64,000 nucleotides of DNA from Ianthella basta. Taxonomy: Eukaryota; Porifera; Demospongiae; Verongiida; Ianthellidae. Position 1 is the first letter of the stretch, and each line of letters starts with the position of its first letter. Position numbers and translations under genes: made by a program. The DNA lies in assembly GCA_964019415.1 (NCBI GenBank), contig OZ025869.1, positions 483,501 to 547,500 of the forward strand, read 5' to 3'. The notes under the pieces were generated by a model. It searched no databases and was not told the origin of the DNA. It was given only the letters and a program-made list of their open reading frames with translations. This document shows, piece by piece, positions 22,703 through 35,987 of the stretch.

Positions 22703-23591
22703 TACTGGACTGTGTGGCATGAAGATACTGGCTACAGGCACACACATGCATGTAGGTATAGAGGTACACACAGGGACACATTTTGCTACATAAATACAGC
22801 AGAAACAGTTTTATCCAGTCGATCATGCGATCACCTGCATGATAGATATTCTCTGACATATACTGTACATAACTGTGTTACATTGTGTTTGTGTACAATT
22901 GAAGGTATTAGGCTGCATCTCTTTGTCAGTCACACTCTGATACAATTCACATTGGGAACATTATTGACTCAAAGCTACACAGGGCCTGCATGCATGTGCA
23001 TATGAGTATCTTTCAACATGTATGTACTTGTCAGTCTAAAGCCAGGTCAACACACTGCAAGGAACCCACACACACAATCCATTTCAGTATTGGACCTTCC
23101 TGAATGTGAGGGACACGCCCTGTCCCAGTAAGTTGTACTTGAATGGACCCACACTGCAGCTAGTGTGAAGAGTACTCGGACATGCACTGTCAGTCAGGCA
23201 CATTGCTATGTACTGTATGTATTGCAATACTTGTACTGTATCCCGTGCAAATTTATGTATAAGTATACACCTAATTTGGGTACACCAATGGTAATAGTAT
23301 AATCAGATAAGTGCCTGCACAGTACAACTATGGCTGCATGCCTGAGTAGCACTAATTTAAATTACAACCATTCCAAAGTTCCCGTACACAAAATGCCTTG
23401 CAAACTTGCACTCAAACAAGTTGTCAAGTTATCTTCTTCCTTGTAGGGTTTCTGAATTCCCCATTGAATGCTGCCAATATTTCTATTCTGGGATTGTAGG
23501 CACAAACTGGGCATTATTCAGCTCAAACATCTAGCAAACAGGACTGTTTTCTACAACTCAAACACTTGCGTAGCGATTCACTGTAATTCAG

Positions 23592-23620
23592 GACATTTCG
23601 GCCACGTAGGCCTTCATCAG
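23592..23620 (-). ncRNA. hammerhead-ribozyme-like core (copy 1)
   Basis: Minus strand: CTGATGA, then a 4-bp GGCC/GGCC stem with a 5-nt loop, then GAAA and TGTC. This matches the catalytic core order CUGANGA-stem II-GAAA. Stems I and III are not convincing by eye, so activity is unproven. Minimal hammerheads of this form are known in Penelope-like elements and small retroelements (general knowledge). Confidence 0.35.
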
Positions 23621-24064
23621 CTGATAAACTGAAGATACAGCTTTCCAGTTTCTGCAACAACAAAAAACACATGCAGTTGTATGGCAATCTTTCACATTGT
23701 TGGGTTTTAACATTCCCATTAGAAATAAGTACCGCCTTGCATCTTGCAGTCATTACCACTAATAAAACATCATGTCACTTAGGATATTGGATACTGTATG
23801 CAACAAAGTGATATTGGGGTATTGTGCATCCCAACATGTTCAAATTAATGGTAGACACATTTCCAATTTGCCAGTCTAGTGTGTCCATTCCTCAGTTGTC
23901 TCATTTAGCCAATGCAAGTCACATGACATGCCACTCACGTCTTCCTTGTGCCTATGAACAACATGATAGACATACTCTAAACCATGATATACCAAGTTAC
24001 TGTGTGCCCCAGATGGAAGTTGACTGCAGTCTACTTAATGCATACTACTATAGTACCCTAAGTA

Positions 24065-24122
24065 GATATGACATCACTTTGGCGCTAAAAATAGAAGTGG
24101 GTATTGTATTGGTTCTATAAAA
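24065..24122 (+). promoter_or_regulatory. core promoter of A2
   Basis: Conserved A-family block GATATGACATCACTTTGGCG, CTAAAAATAGAAGTGGG and a TATA box CTATAAAA at 24115-24122, 44 bp before the ATG. The same order precedes A3, A5 and A6. Confidence 0.75.
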
Positions 24123-24165
24123 ATGCTGGCACAGCAACAATTCCAACAACGAGCTGCAAGTAACC

Positions 24166-25551
24166 ATGAAGCTACTCAGTGTGCTGGTGTTGAACAGTTT
24201 GCTCCTCTCCCTGCCTCCTGCCTTTGGTAGTGCCACGGCCACAGGACAGTGCAATTCGTCTCCCTGGGTTCAAGGTCCAACGATAGGGCTTCCGGGGAGA
24301 GATGGCCAAGAGGGTCCACGTGGGAGAGACGGTTCGCCGGGGCGTGACGGTTTGCCAGGACGTGACGGCCTCCCTGGACCATCTGGACCAGCAGGTAAAG
24401 AGGGGGCAGATGGACAGCCAGGAAGCAATGGTTCTAATGGTGTACCTGGCCCTCCTGGCCCACCTGGACCCAGTGGAATAGACTTTGCTGAGATACGAGA
24501 GATTGTGCGCTTGATTGCTGAAGAGGAAGTTGGGAACTTGACGAGAGCCAGTGCCGTGCCTCAAGACCCCATCAAGGTGGTGGTGCAATGTGCCAGCAAT
24601 GCATCTGGAATAGCAGTTCCTCCCACCCAGACACCCTCCAGCCCCACTAGTGAGCCACCAACCTCTACTGGTGGCATGATCGTTACTCTTCCACCTTACC
24701 AATGCTCCAACACGTCTAGTGGTAACTGTCCTGGGTTCACTCCCTACAACCCAGCCACCTCATGCCGCAGTGTTCTGCTCTGCAACCGCTTTCTCCCTTC
24801 AGGCTACTACTGGGTGTGGCGATACCATCCCCATGACATGTCCTACTCTCCAATACGCGTCTACTGCTACATGAGTGAAGACAAGTGTGGGATAGGTGGA
24901 GTTATGCGTGTGGGGTATTTGAACGTTACCAACTCAACCACCAGTTGTCCCAACCCTCTGACACTGTACAATGCATCAGGAAAGCTGTTGTGTGGACCAA
25001 CTAACCCTGACAGGTTTAAGTGCGATCCTCTGACATTCCACACTTATCACATCCCTTACAATTTTGTGTGTGGAAAGGCAGTCGGCTATGGGTATTACTA
25101 TAATTATGCTTTCCACTATTCTGCTTATAGTGGATACAACACAATTGATAATCCCTATCTCAGTGGGTTGTCCATCACTAACCAGTACAATGGACAACGT
25201 TCACACATTTGGAGCTATGCAGCTGGGTATCGTGAATCTAGTTCCAGTACATTCAACTGTCCCTGTGCTCTAAGCGCTGGTAGAGCAGCTCCATCATTTG
25301 TTGGCCCTGACTACTATTGTGAGTCAGGTACTCACACATCGCTATCCAACAGGTGGTACACCTCCAACCCACTGTGGGACCGTAAAGGCTGCTACAGTGG
25401 CAGCAGGTGCTGCAACCCCAGTCGTGCACCATGGTTCTGGAAGACCTTGAATGTAGAGGCCACTTCTGATATTGAAGTTCGCTGGTGCCAACCAGCCACT
25501 GTTACTAATGACAAAACTGGCATTGAACTGCTTGAGATTTATGTATACTAA
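24166..25551 (+). CDS. A2: secreted collagen with fibrinogen-like C-terminal domain, intact
   Basis: A single open frame of 461 codons. Residues 1-21 form the signal peptide ([20 protein letters not shown]). Cys29 lies before 21 Gly-X-Y triplets (residues 41-103), then a predicted amphipathic helix [19 protein letters not shown] (107-125) that could trimerise the chain. A Thr/Pro/Ser-rich linker has N-glycosylation sequons (NAS, NTS). A Cys-rich C-terminal domain runs from about 180 to 461: [93 protein letters not shown]. This domain resembles fibrinogen-like domains of many uncharacterised invertebrate proteins. Matrix or recognition function is inferred. No intron interrupts the coding region. 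It is nearly identical to A5. Confidence 0.88.
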   Translation: MKLLSVLVLNSLLLSLPPAFGSATATGQCNSSPWVQGPTIGLPGRDGQEGPRGRDGSPGRDGLPGRDGLPGPSGPAGKEGADGQPGSNGSNGVPGPPGPPGPSGIDFAEIREIVRLIAEEEVGNLTRASAVPQDPIKVVVQCASNASGIAVPPTQTPSSPTSEPPTSTGGMIVTLPPYQCSNTSSGNCPGFTPYNPATSCRSVLLCNRFLPSGYYWVWRYHPHDMSYSPIRVYCYMSEDKCGIGGVMRVGYLNVTNSTTSCPNPLTLYNASGKLLCGPTNPDRFKCDPLTFHTYHIPYNFVCGKAVGYGYYYNYAFHYSAYSGYNTIDNPYLSGLSITNQYNGQRSHIWSYAAGYRESSSSTFNCPCALSAGRAAPSFVGPDYYCESGTHTSLSNRWYTSNPLWDRKGCYSGSRCCNPSRAPWFWKTLNVEATSDIEVRWCQPATVTNDKTGIELLEIYVY

Positions 25552-26690
25552 CTCTTCAAGTGCAGCTGATTGTCTGTGTACAGCAGTAGCTGTCTATAGT
25601 TCTCCATTTATTTCCATGTATTCTCTGTAGCTGTTTCTCTCTGTAGCTGAAGTACTACAAGTGTGTGCTGTAGTGTATACATTAACTGATATAGTTTGAG
25701 TGATTTGATCATTATGGTGTGCTCATTGAACTCTGACAATGAGAAGAGCAATTATTGCTACACGTGCAGATTTCTTACCATCAGTATTGGCAATGTGTTT
25801 GATTAGTGCACTTTGCTTAATGCTTTATTGCAGTTGGATAAACAGTGCACCAGTAGCAATGAGTGGAGAGCAGGTTGTTCTTGTGGCATGCTCACTATTC
25901 CCATCACTCTGTCTTCGTGTGTGCTTGTACATAAATTGAATTAGCAATGTGTATGCAGGAGATTTTTACATGTAACCTGACTAGAGCTGAATGTGTTGAC
26001 GCTGCTGAAACATTGTGAGAAGGTTGAGCCAAGGTTGAGAACATTTAGCTTAACTAAGTGGGTTCAAGTCTGCTTGTGAGGTGTAGGACCGAGTCATCAC
26101 TCCACAGGTGAGTGGACACAGCAGCATGAGGATGCACCTGGACCAAATGACTCCTGTGCTTAGACCCGACAGTTCACTGTACAGTAGGTACATGGTAGAT
26201 TTATTAGTGCAATATTATAATGAGCTTACTGACACGTGTGCTGTTCTTCTATGGCACATACATATGCCCTCTTCTACCAATGTTGCTTACCAGATGTGAT
26301 CATCCCTGTGCTGCATGCCTTCTGCACACTCAAGAAGCATGAAGAGAAACATGTTGATTCAAAAGTCCCAGAATGCAAATGCCATTGATCTGTGATCACT
26401 TTCTAATTGATATGCTCACACAATGGTTTATGCCATGGGAAATGGATGTGTTAGATTCCCATCCACAGCTCGTGTATGCCTGCATTTTACTTTACTCTCA
26501 TGTGTGCACAACTGCAAATAGCAGGAAAGCCCACCTTTGATGAGATTTCCTGCTATGGCAACAATTCAAGTAATGCTATGGCTAGTGTAGTATGGATGGT
26601 ATGACAACGGCAAGTACCTCAACAGTATGCTGACTTGTGTCTTTCACTGGGTGCAAAAGTGTTTTATGTGGCCATGCAGTAACAATGTGG
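25552..26690. repeat. A2 3' flank and diverged gene-X-type flank
   Basis: A-type 3' flank (CAGCAGTAGCTGTCTATAGT, GAAGTACTACAAGTGTGTGC, ACCATCAGTATTGGCAATG) is shared with A3, A4 and A5. From about 26040 it carries a diverged copy of the CAGCAGCATGAGGATG block. No gene recognised. Confidence 0.6.
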
Positions 26691-26693
26691 GTA

Positions 26694-26865
26694 CAGTGGA
26701 ACCTCAGAAGTAAGACCACCATCCGGCCATGCAGTGTTCTTATTTTCAAGCTGGTCTGAATTCTGAGAACCATAAATCATGTATACAGATTTGGGACTAA
26801 ACCAAAGCAGTCTTATTTCTAAGGTGGCCACTTTATAGAGGTAGATGTTTAGTGGGGTTTCACTG
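26694..26865. mobile_element. MITE with CAGTGGAACCTC ends (copy 1)
   Basis: Begins TA-CAGTGGAACCTC and ends GGGGTTTCACTG-TA: terminal inverted repeats with TA target duplication, as in Tc1/mariner-type MITEs. The interior includes TTGGGACTAAACCAAAGC and AAGGTGGCCACTTTATAGAG. Confidence 0.7.
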
Positions 26866-26869
26866 TACG

Positions 26870-27870
26870 TATATACAGATGTTTTCGGGTTGGTTGTCCA
26901 CACCAGGCACCGGGTACCGGAGTGGAAATCATGGTATTATACATAAACATGAGCAGTATTGCTGTATAAAATCTCTAGCTCGCAATCTATGTCAATACTA
27001 AATTATGCTGTAAGTATGTGTATGAATCCATATAATATTGTGCAAGTGTTTCCCGGATATATATATATACTGGTATCCGGTCGGGACAACCAACCCAAAA
27101 AGTACTGTACAGTGATTGACATGGAAGTACAACAACTGCTAGCAGCAGGCAGTTTAATTATGAAGTTTCATGTTGTTCGATTGAGGGGGTCTTGATACAT
27201 AGATAACGTTGTCTTTGCACACTCCACTGGTATAGGGTAGGTTTAACCTGTTGTGTGAACAGTGTAACATGAGCTGGCTGTGGTGTACAGTGTGGTTGAG
27301 TCACATTCATACAGTGGAATAGAAAGGGCAATTGGCTCTGACATGGAATAGAATGGTGTCTCAGTCCGTGGAGAAACTGCTCTATGATCTTCCATGGTAA
27401 GGCAGCAATAGTTGGATGTCAACCACTTAAGAGTATTCCAGCCCCACTCAATTGGCATGTAGTGTTTTGAGGCAGTGCAGTGCAGATTTTTATAAGGAAC
27501 GCATGCACACATGGAGGATGTGCATTGTACTATAAAATGACAGCAATCCACAATCATAGTGGCTAATGATGTCATATGCTGTCAATTGGCCAACATTCCA
27601 TTCAGCGAATGGCTGGCATCCCATGCACTCATGTGGACTGATCAATCAATTACAATAGAATTGTACACAACTACTGCCATGGTTATACAGTACTGACATT
27701 GTACAATGCCATGTATGTACCTACTGTAAGTGCTCCAGTTGTACTACAAGCCCACAGCTCCTATTGAGCTCAATGGTAATACCTACAGGCCTATACATGT
27801 ACAATACAGGAAACTCGGTTCAGTAGCACACAAACTAAAACTAGAGAGTTCCACTGCTTCTATGGTCCTC
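26870..27870. repeat. B3 3' flank; paralogue of about 54.72-55.32 kb
   Basis: Blocks TTTTCGGGTTGGTTGTCCAC, GTACCGGAGTGGAAATCATG, ACAACTGCTAGCAGCAGGCA and GGGGGTCTTGATACATAGAT are shared with 54.7-55.1 kb. From 27560 this is the common B-unit 3' flank. Confidence 0.6.
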
Positions 27871-27874
27871 CACT

Positions 27875-28762
27875 CTACTTGGTGCACACAACACAGGACA
27901 GCTCTTTTGTAGCGTCATAATTTGGACATGGAAGGCCAGTGTTGCAGTCAGCCTCAACGTGGTAGAACGGAGCACCGTCGTTGTCTGCTGCTGCTCCTGG
28001 CACTGTTTCAGGAGTCTTGTCCAGGCAGATGTGCATGGTTCGGTGATAGCCATGGTAGTTAGCCATCATCCACCCGCTGTACTCCACTGTCCATGTATCA
28101 GGGCAGGTGAATCTTCCTGGGATCATGATCTGCTTGGAACGAGAGGACACTTCACACATAGCACAAGGGGCATTGTGTTCATACAAATCAGTCAGAGCTT
28201 GTCCACCTCTGGTTTCATATTCCACACTGTACAAAACACTATCACCTAAGTTTCTAGTGGTAGCTTCAGGGTGGTACTCGGCATCAGCTCCACCTGCCAT
28301 ACACACATAATTGGCTCCCCCACCCTGGTGTGTAGAGGTACTGCCTGCAGCGAGGCCTTCATATACTAGCTCAGTTCCAGTAACATTCGGGCACACTGTC
28401 CTCCCCTAGCGAATGTAAGTCGTTCCTCCTGAGGTGGGTCCAGGAGGGCCCTGTTCACCAGGTGGTCCAGCAACACCATCTGGTCCATCAGCTCCAGGTG
28501 CTGCAACGGTTGGTAGTATTTCATTAGTGCACTCTGCATGCATCAGCTTTGTCTGATTAACATATCAATAGTAGTGGAAATTGTCCAGCTTACCTCCTGG
28601 AGGGCCCAATGGTCCAGACAAGCCATCACGACCATCCCTCCCTGTTTGTCCTGGCAACCCATCCCTTCCAGGCATTCCAGGGAGGGAGCAGGTAGAGCTG
28701 CTTTCTGCTTCCACTCCAAAGTGGAGGAGGAGAAGGATGGTGCCAAACAGGGCAAGGTTCAT
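27875..28762 (-). pseudogene. B3: short-chain collagen (C4-like) with one nonsense codon
   Basis: Exons are 28594-28762 and 27875-28500, with a 93-bp intron. Signal peptide MNLALFGTILLLLHFGVEA, 17 Gly-X-Y triplets, and the full C4-type domain to CVVCTK are present, and splice sites are intact. The conserved Trp in YIRWGR is a TAG (28406-28408, minus), C-to-T compared with the other copies. No other break was seen, so inactivation looks recent, or it could be an allele or sequencing error. The N-terminal extension also differs (EMYIKGMRINSFNV) from B1/B2/B4. It pairs divergently with A3. Confidence 0.8.
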
Positions 28763-28856
28763 GACATTAAAACTGTTTATTCTCATTCCTTTGATGTACA
28801 TTTCTGAACTTTGTTTCTCACCAATCTGGCTGCTGGAGTGTTGCAAGCAGTACATC

Positions 28857-28864
28857 CTTTTATA
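28857..28864 (-). promoter_or_regulatory. TATA box of B3
   Basis: TATAAAAG on the minus strand, conserved with the other B promoters. Confidence 0.7.
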
Positions 28865-28869
28865 CCTTC

Positions 28870-29700
28870 TCTACCTCTGACTTCACACACACATCACATG
28901 TGCATCGCATTCCACAGTCTCCTCTCCCCTAGTTATCACCTTCCTGTCTTCTGAGGCCTAAGTCTGCAGTCAGTATACCCACATGCATAATGCTGACTCA
29001 GCATTGTCTCATTGTCAGCATCACTCGTGTATACTCTACAGAACATATCACTCAGCACATATGACTCAGCATTTGTTAATCTTGTAGAGGCTCTTTGCCA
29101 CATCGTGTAACTTCAAGAGGGAGGATAGAGTCACGTAGCCTTTAAAGTAATCAACAGAACATTTTGGCCAGAGGAATTTCTTTGGTTTGGTCTAACTCTG
29201 AAGGAGACCAACTCAGTGTTCCCCCCTAGGTGCAAGTCATAACTGATGATCGCTATTTCTCTTGTAGTATTATGCACCTTTGGGAATTATGTAGAACTCA
29301 AACAACCTCCTTTAGTATCAACTCAACATCAATATTCAGAACATGAACACCAGACCACAACAAAGAACATTGGTATAGATGAAACTGAAGAGTTTACTTG
29401 ACTATATAAGATAGAAAGTGCTTCATTTCACTAATAACAATCATTACACTCTAATATTGTGTGACTGTGATGTGTGTGCGTGTGTGCGTGTTCTGGTGTG
29501 GGTGCGTGCGTGCGTGCATGTTCGGGTGAGGGTGTTCGGGTGTGGGTGTGTGGGTGAGGGTGTGTGTGCTGGTGTATTGTGCCGTTAGGAGGTTGTTTAC
29601 ATAGTGACATGTACAGTGTGTTATAGTTCATCACTCTACATGTGTACATGATGTGTGTCCTTGTATGTGTACATGTATTGTGTGTTACCCACTAGCTCTC
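28870..29700. repeat. B3 upstream region and TG/CG-rich tract
   Basis: B-unit upstream words (TAATGCTGACTCAGCATTGT, AGAGGCTCTTTGCCACATCG) are followed at 29470-29575 by GGGTGTG/GTGCGTGCG low-complexity repeat. No gene recognised. Confidence 0.6.
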
Positions 29701-29705
29701 TTCAG

Positions 29706-29858
29706 ATTCAAGAGGGACTATGCCCAACAGAACATCCCAGCCCTCCTCTCCTCCAGAGGAGTGGATCCCTCTCTCACCATATACCCAAGGCACACAGGGA
29801 GGGAAGGGGAGGGGAGGGGTAGGAGGAGGGGACAGGGAGGACCATTTCAGCAAGCAAG
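29706..29858 (+). pseudogene. gene X exon 5, copy at 29.7 kb
   Basis: Follows GCTCTCTTCAG. Encodes FKRDYAQQNIPALLSSRGVD, then the frame changes where TATACCCAAGG replaces TACCCAAGG. Exon 4 is missing upstream. Confidence 0.5.
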
Positions 29859-29899
29859 GACAAATCATCACATGAGCAATTGTATATATTGAGATAAAG

Positions 29900-30010
29900 T
29901 GTAATTTATGAGCTGTCATTCTCCCACTGTCAATGTATTTAACAAGCTTTCCTATTACCAATCCTAGCAGCAGTAGTGTGGCAAAGTTATACTTGCACAT
30001 CACATTCCAA
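29900..30010 (-). pseudogene. relic of B 5' UTR (minus)
   Basis: CATTCTCCCACTGTCAATGT and ACCAATCCTAGCAGCAG parallel the relics at 9.6 and 55.97 kb, here directly after gene X exon 5. The collagenous part is gone. Confidence 0.5.
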
Positions 30011-30379
30011 GGTATACTCCCTCCTTAATGTCTCCTTCCTGTCTTCCTGCCTGAGACCTCAGTTACCGTAGAGACTATACCCAACTGATCCTCCCTGCAC
30101 TCCACCCATCCAAGGAGTGTGCCCTCACTGTCTCCCACCATACAAGTACACATGTAGAGTACCAACTGTACTACTAGCTACCATGTATGTGGGGTGTGGG
30201 CACAAGGGCAGTAGTTTACTTAATGGACAGTTGAGTTGATGCAGGAAGGTGATAGTGAGGAGGGAGGAGATAGGAATGTGACGCACGTATGATATGCTAA
30301 GTGAAGTCAGAGGTAGAGTTGGTATATAAGCACTCACAGTTTGCGGCACTGTTGTACTGGGATTGGTGAGAGGTGAAGA

Positions 30380-31245
30380 TCATGAAAAGTACTTTGATCA
30401 TCCAGGAATGAGCATTTTCAGTGTCATCCATTTGCCTGTTTGGCACCATTCTCACTTTCACTTTGGAGTGGAAGTAGAAAGCAGCTCTACTTGCTCCCTC
30501 CCTGGAACGCCTGGAAGAAATGGGTTGCCAGGGCAACCAGGGAGGGATGGTCGTGATGGCTTGTCTGGACCAGTGGGTCCTCCAGGAGGTAAAGTAGAGT
30601 CTGTCTCCTGACTATTGCTTGCTAGTATGACAAAGCTGCTGCACATAGAGTCATGGCATAAACATGTATTGAATGAAACACTACCAACTGTTGTAACACG
30701 TGGAGTTGATGAGAGCAATAGCATATCTGGACCTGGTGATTAGGGTCCTCCTTGGCCTCCTGGTGAACCAGTCATCTCTGTTGAAATGATGAACATTTGC
30801 TAGCTAAGTTGTACTAGTCTCATACATCAGGTATTTCTGCAGTTACCAGGCAGCTTGGTCAACTGCCCCCAGGAATGTCTGTGCGACACCCAAACATGAG
30901 CCCATTTATGGTGGCCTTACTGCAGGAGGTGATGTTTGACAAGCTGGTGATATGCTAACTAATTGTACATTGCAATTGGAGCCGAAGGCAAGCAAATTGT
31001 ACAGTACTGAATATCAGTCAGCCAATGGAGAAGCACTGAGTGATTTCATCAACCACAATGATCCCTGTGCTGCATCTGAAGTGTTCTTTGAGATTCATTC
31101 CAAGCTGATCATGACACCAGGAAGATGCACCTTCTGGTGCTTTGATAGTAGAGTACAGTGGGTGGCTGGTAGGAGAAGACTGCACCCTCACTAATCTGTG
31201 CACATCTGTGTGGACAAGGCTTCTGTAACAGTGCCAGGAGTTCAA
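30380..31245 (+). pseudogene. B7: C4-like collagen pseudogene in plus orientation
   Basis: The exon 1 remnant still reads FGVEVESSSTCSLPGTPGRN and GLPGQPGRDGRDGLSGPVGP up to GGAG|GTAAAG, but the usual ATG is lost and the signal-peptide region is shifted. Collagenous pieces (about 30745-30770) and C-terminal domain pieces (LYSTEYQSANGEALSDFINH, then DPCAASEVF, IMTPGRCTF) follow with stops and frameshifts. It is paralogous to B6 at 10.1-11.1 kb. The pair appears to descend from one inverted copy that was duplicated with its surroundings. Confidence 0.7.
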
Positions 31246-31259
31246 GTGTTCCTCTATGC

Positions 31260-33639
<2,380 letters not shown>

Positions 33640-33640
<1 letters not shown>

Positions 33641-34369
33641 ATAGCTAACACACACACTCACACATGCACTCCAACACACCCCACTCTAACATGTACACTC
33701 TAACACACTCACTCCATCCCACACACTTAATACATGTACAATTGTACATATGATACAATGCACAGTAATGATATCTTACACACAACTTTGGCCAGCTAGT
33801 TTGAAGGTAAAAGACAAGTCCATTGTACATGTCTGTGTACATGTAGTTTGGTCTAGAAATAGTTTCACTTCAACTGTGGGGAATATTTAGACTGCCATTA
33901 TTTGCTCGGGTCTTCAGGCCTTGATCCCCATCTCCTACCCTCACTGGGTCCATCTTTGTTCTTCTGATGTCATGTGCACACCTTGCTTTTATCGTTGGAT
34001 GTTGTGTGCGTGACAGTACGTGAATTAATGTTTGTACATGGTTTCCTGTCTGTCCTTGTCTGCATGGAAAGCCTACCCATTGCCTTCCCTGACTGAGATG
34101 TTTACAATCGGCCATCTGAGATACCAGTTGCTCATCACACCATTTTATACTGGCTGTACAAGCATAGAACTATCCCCAAAGATTGTCTTGAGATACTGTG
34201 TGTGAATAGCTGTCCCTATGTTTCTATGTACAGTATGCATACACATAGGTGATGACTGTGTGTTTCTACTGCACACTGTATGTATAGACGTGTGATGGTA
34301 ATACAACCGGCATTATGCCACAATGCTCTGTAATGTATGCCTATAGCTAGTGTCACTGTATGTGTCTGC

Positions 34370-34370
<1 letters not shown>
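33640..34370. other. unassigned sequence
   Basis: CACACTC-rich to 33730. Then 33850-34150 contains a minus-strand open frame (33870-34115; MADCKHLSQGRQWVGFPCRQ...) with more CpG than its surroundings. It may be a fragment of a mobile element or a gene, but no family is recognised and no paralogue was seen in this window. Confidence 0.35.

Positions 34371-34374
<4 letters not shown>

Positions 34375-34430
<56 letters not shown>
34375..34430. repeat. TG microsatellite
   Basis: Pure (GT)n of about 55 bp. Confidence 0.95.
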
Positions 34431-34431
<1 letters not shown>

Positions 34432-35885
34432 TGTGTAGGTGTGTGCACCTGGTGTTTAAGGCTGATACTGGACCTTCTTTTCATTCACTCAACACTCCTG
34501 TACAGGGTATGTACTGTTTGTGTGCTCTATAGTTGCAAGAACTGTAGCATTTCCCCCGAAACCATGCCTGCAGCATGACGTGTTAACCGTATATAGAGTC
34601 ACAAGACAAATGTACAGCTAAGGTTAAGCTTGTACTGAATGCTGAAGTCTGTTAACATTCCACGCACAACCACTACACAATCTTTTGTAGCACAATTGGC
34701 CTTAACGTCAGCATTCCCATGTAATGGTGTACTCTCACTTTCTTCAAGTCCCTCCTTTCATTGCTACTTGTAATCACTGTCCTTTGTGTTATGTGTACAG
34801 TACACTAGTAATGCATTAGCCAGGATCTCTCCATTAATAGCATGTGGAAAGGAAAAGGGCCTGGTTATACCCACTGCTTTGCTGATGTCACGCTTCCATA
34901 AGATGACGGTTATCACGCAATATAATTTGATACAAATTAACACTGTGAGGCTTTGTGTGTACATGCCACATTTTCTTGGTGGAGGTTCTCCTAAGGCCCT
35001 CCACTCCCATTTCCCAGCGGGATTGAAGGGGAACCTACCTGGACACCTCAGTCAGCTTCTGTTAGTGCCATCATTCCCGTAACCTCTCAAATCCAGGCTC
35101 AATCACCATAGTCTCATTTGTTACACCTGTTTATCCTCGAACAGATGCGTATCACACATGGTGCAATGTGTGCCAAAAGGTATCTTATGATTCTTTCTTA
35201 TAATTTCTTAGGTGTTATTGTGTGTTCCTGTGAACTGGGGTAACAGGCATTTTAATCATATTCATGTCATGTAATAAATGTCATTATCTAGAATATGAAT
35301 ACAATTACTTCACTTTGGTTTGTGGGACAGTTTTAGGTGCTGTTTACATTTTTGTTAAATATTTCACCAAGTCAAATGAGGACAGCATCCATGAAATTTA
35401 GCTATGGTCATCAGTCAAGCAAGTGTGTAAATGTAAATATCAGATAGCAGATTGCTTCAAATACTTGGTTGGTCGGATGCCATAGAAGAGATTCGAAGCC
35501 GGTGGGCTTCTTAGCTAGTATCTACTGTATATATATACTCCATTACGAACATAAAGCTGTACGAACACCTAAAGTGAAAACAATATTGGGGTGCCTTTGG
35601 TGCCTACCACATAGTCTGTAGGATACTGCATGTACCAAAGTGGTACTGGTGTATTGTACATTCCAAAATGATCAAATTAATGATAGACACGCTCCCAATT
35701 TGCCAATCTAGTGTGTCAATCCCTCTGTTGCCTTATGTCACCAATGCAAGTCACATGACATGCTACTCACGTATTCCTTGTATCTCTGAACAACTTGGCA
35801 GACATACTCAACCAAATTAGTGTGTGCCCCAGATGGAAGTTGACTGCAGTCTACTTACATAATACTATAGTGACCTAAGTGAAAA
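34431..35885. repeat. A3 upstream region; paralogue of about 57.17-58.92 kb
   Basis: Shared order: ACCTGGTGTTTAAGGCTG block, GGTTAAGCTTGTACTGA, AAAGGAAAAGGGCCTGG (CCTCGTCCCCAGGC-family element), GCTTCCATAAGATGAC, GGTGGAGGTTCTCCTAAGGC, AATACAATTACTTCACTT. Near A3 it continues into the GGTAGACACA/GCAAGTCACATGACATG block common to A2, A3, A5 and A6. No exon recognised. Confidence 0.6.
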
Positions 35886-35939
35886 TGACATCATTTTGGC
35901 ACTAAAAATAGAAGTGGGTATTGTATTTGTTCTATAAAA
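35886..35939 (+). promoter_or_regulatory. core promoter of A3
   Basis: TGACATCATTTTGGCACTAA, AATAGAAGTGGGTATTG and CTATAAAA at 35932-35939, 49 bp before the ATG at 35988. Confidence 0.75.
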
Positions 35940-35987
35940 GTGGAGACACCTGCAGCAGCAGCTTCAACAATCGAACTGCAAGCAACC

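Larger units (their letters stand above)
21490..24110. repeat. intergenic segment between B2 and A2; paralogue of about 49.7-52.04 kb
   Basis: Colinear with 49.7-52.04 kb at high identity, including the MITE at 22594, a block with TCAACACACTGCAAG, the hammerhead-like core and the ATTCAAATTAATGG promoter-distal block. No exon is recognised apart from chance frames. The 22670-23005 frame spans repeat sequence. Confidence 0.65.

Noticed and set aside
24172-24702. Long minus-strand frame opposite A2 (also opposite A3 and A5)
   Set aside because: Antisense shadow of the GC-rich Gly-X-Y coding strand; no start context, no domain.
29470-29575. Telomere-like GGGTGTG repeat
   Set aside because: Irregular GGGTG/GTGCG units in an intergenic TG tract; not a TTAGGG array.
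33870-34115. Possible retroelement or gene fragment on the minus strand
   Set aside because: No recognisable catalytic motif and no flanking repeats; kept only as an unassigned stretch.
35940-35987. Upstream ATG extending A3 by 16 residues (and 58993 for A6)
   Set aside because: It overlaps or touches the TATA box, and the added residues would precede a standard signal peptide. The second ATG has a good AACC/TACC context and is shared by all A genes.
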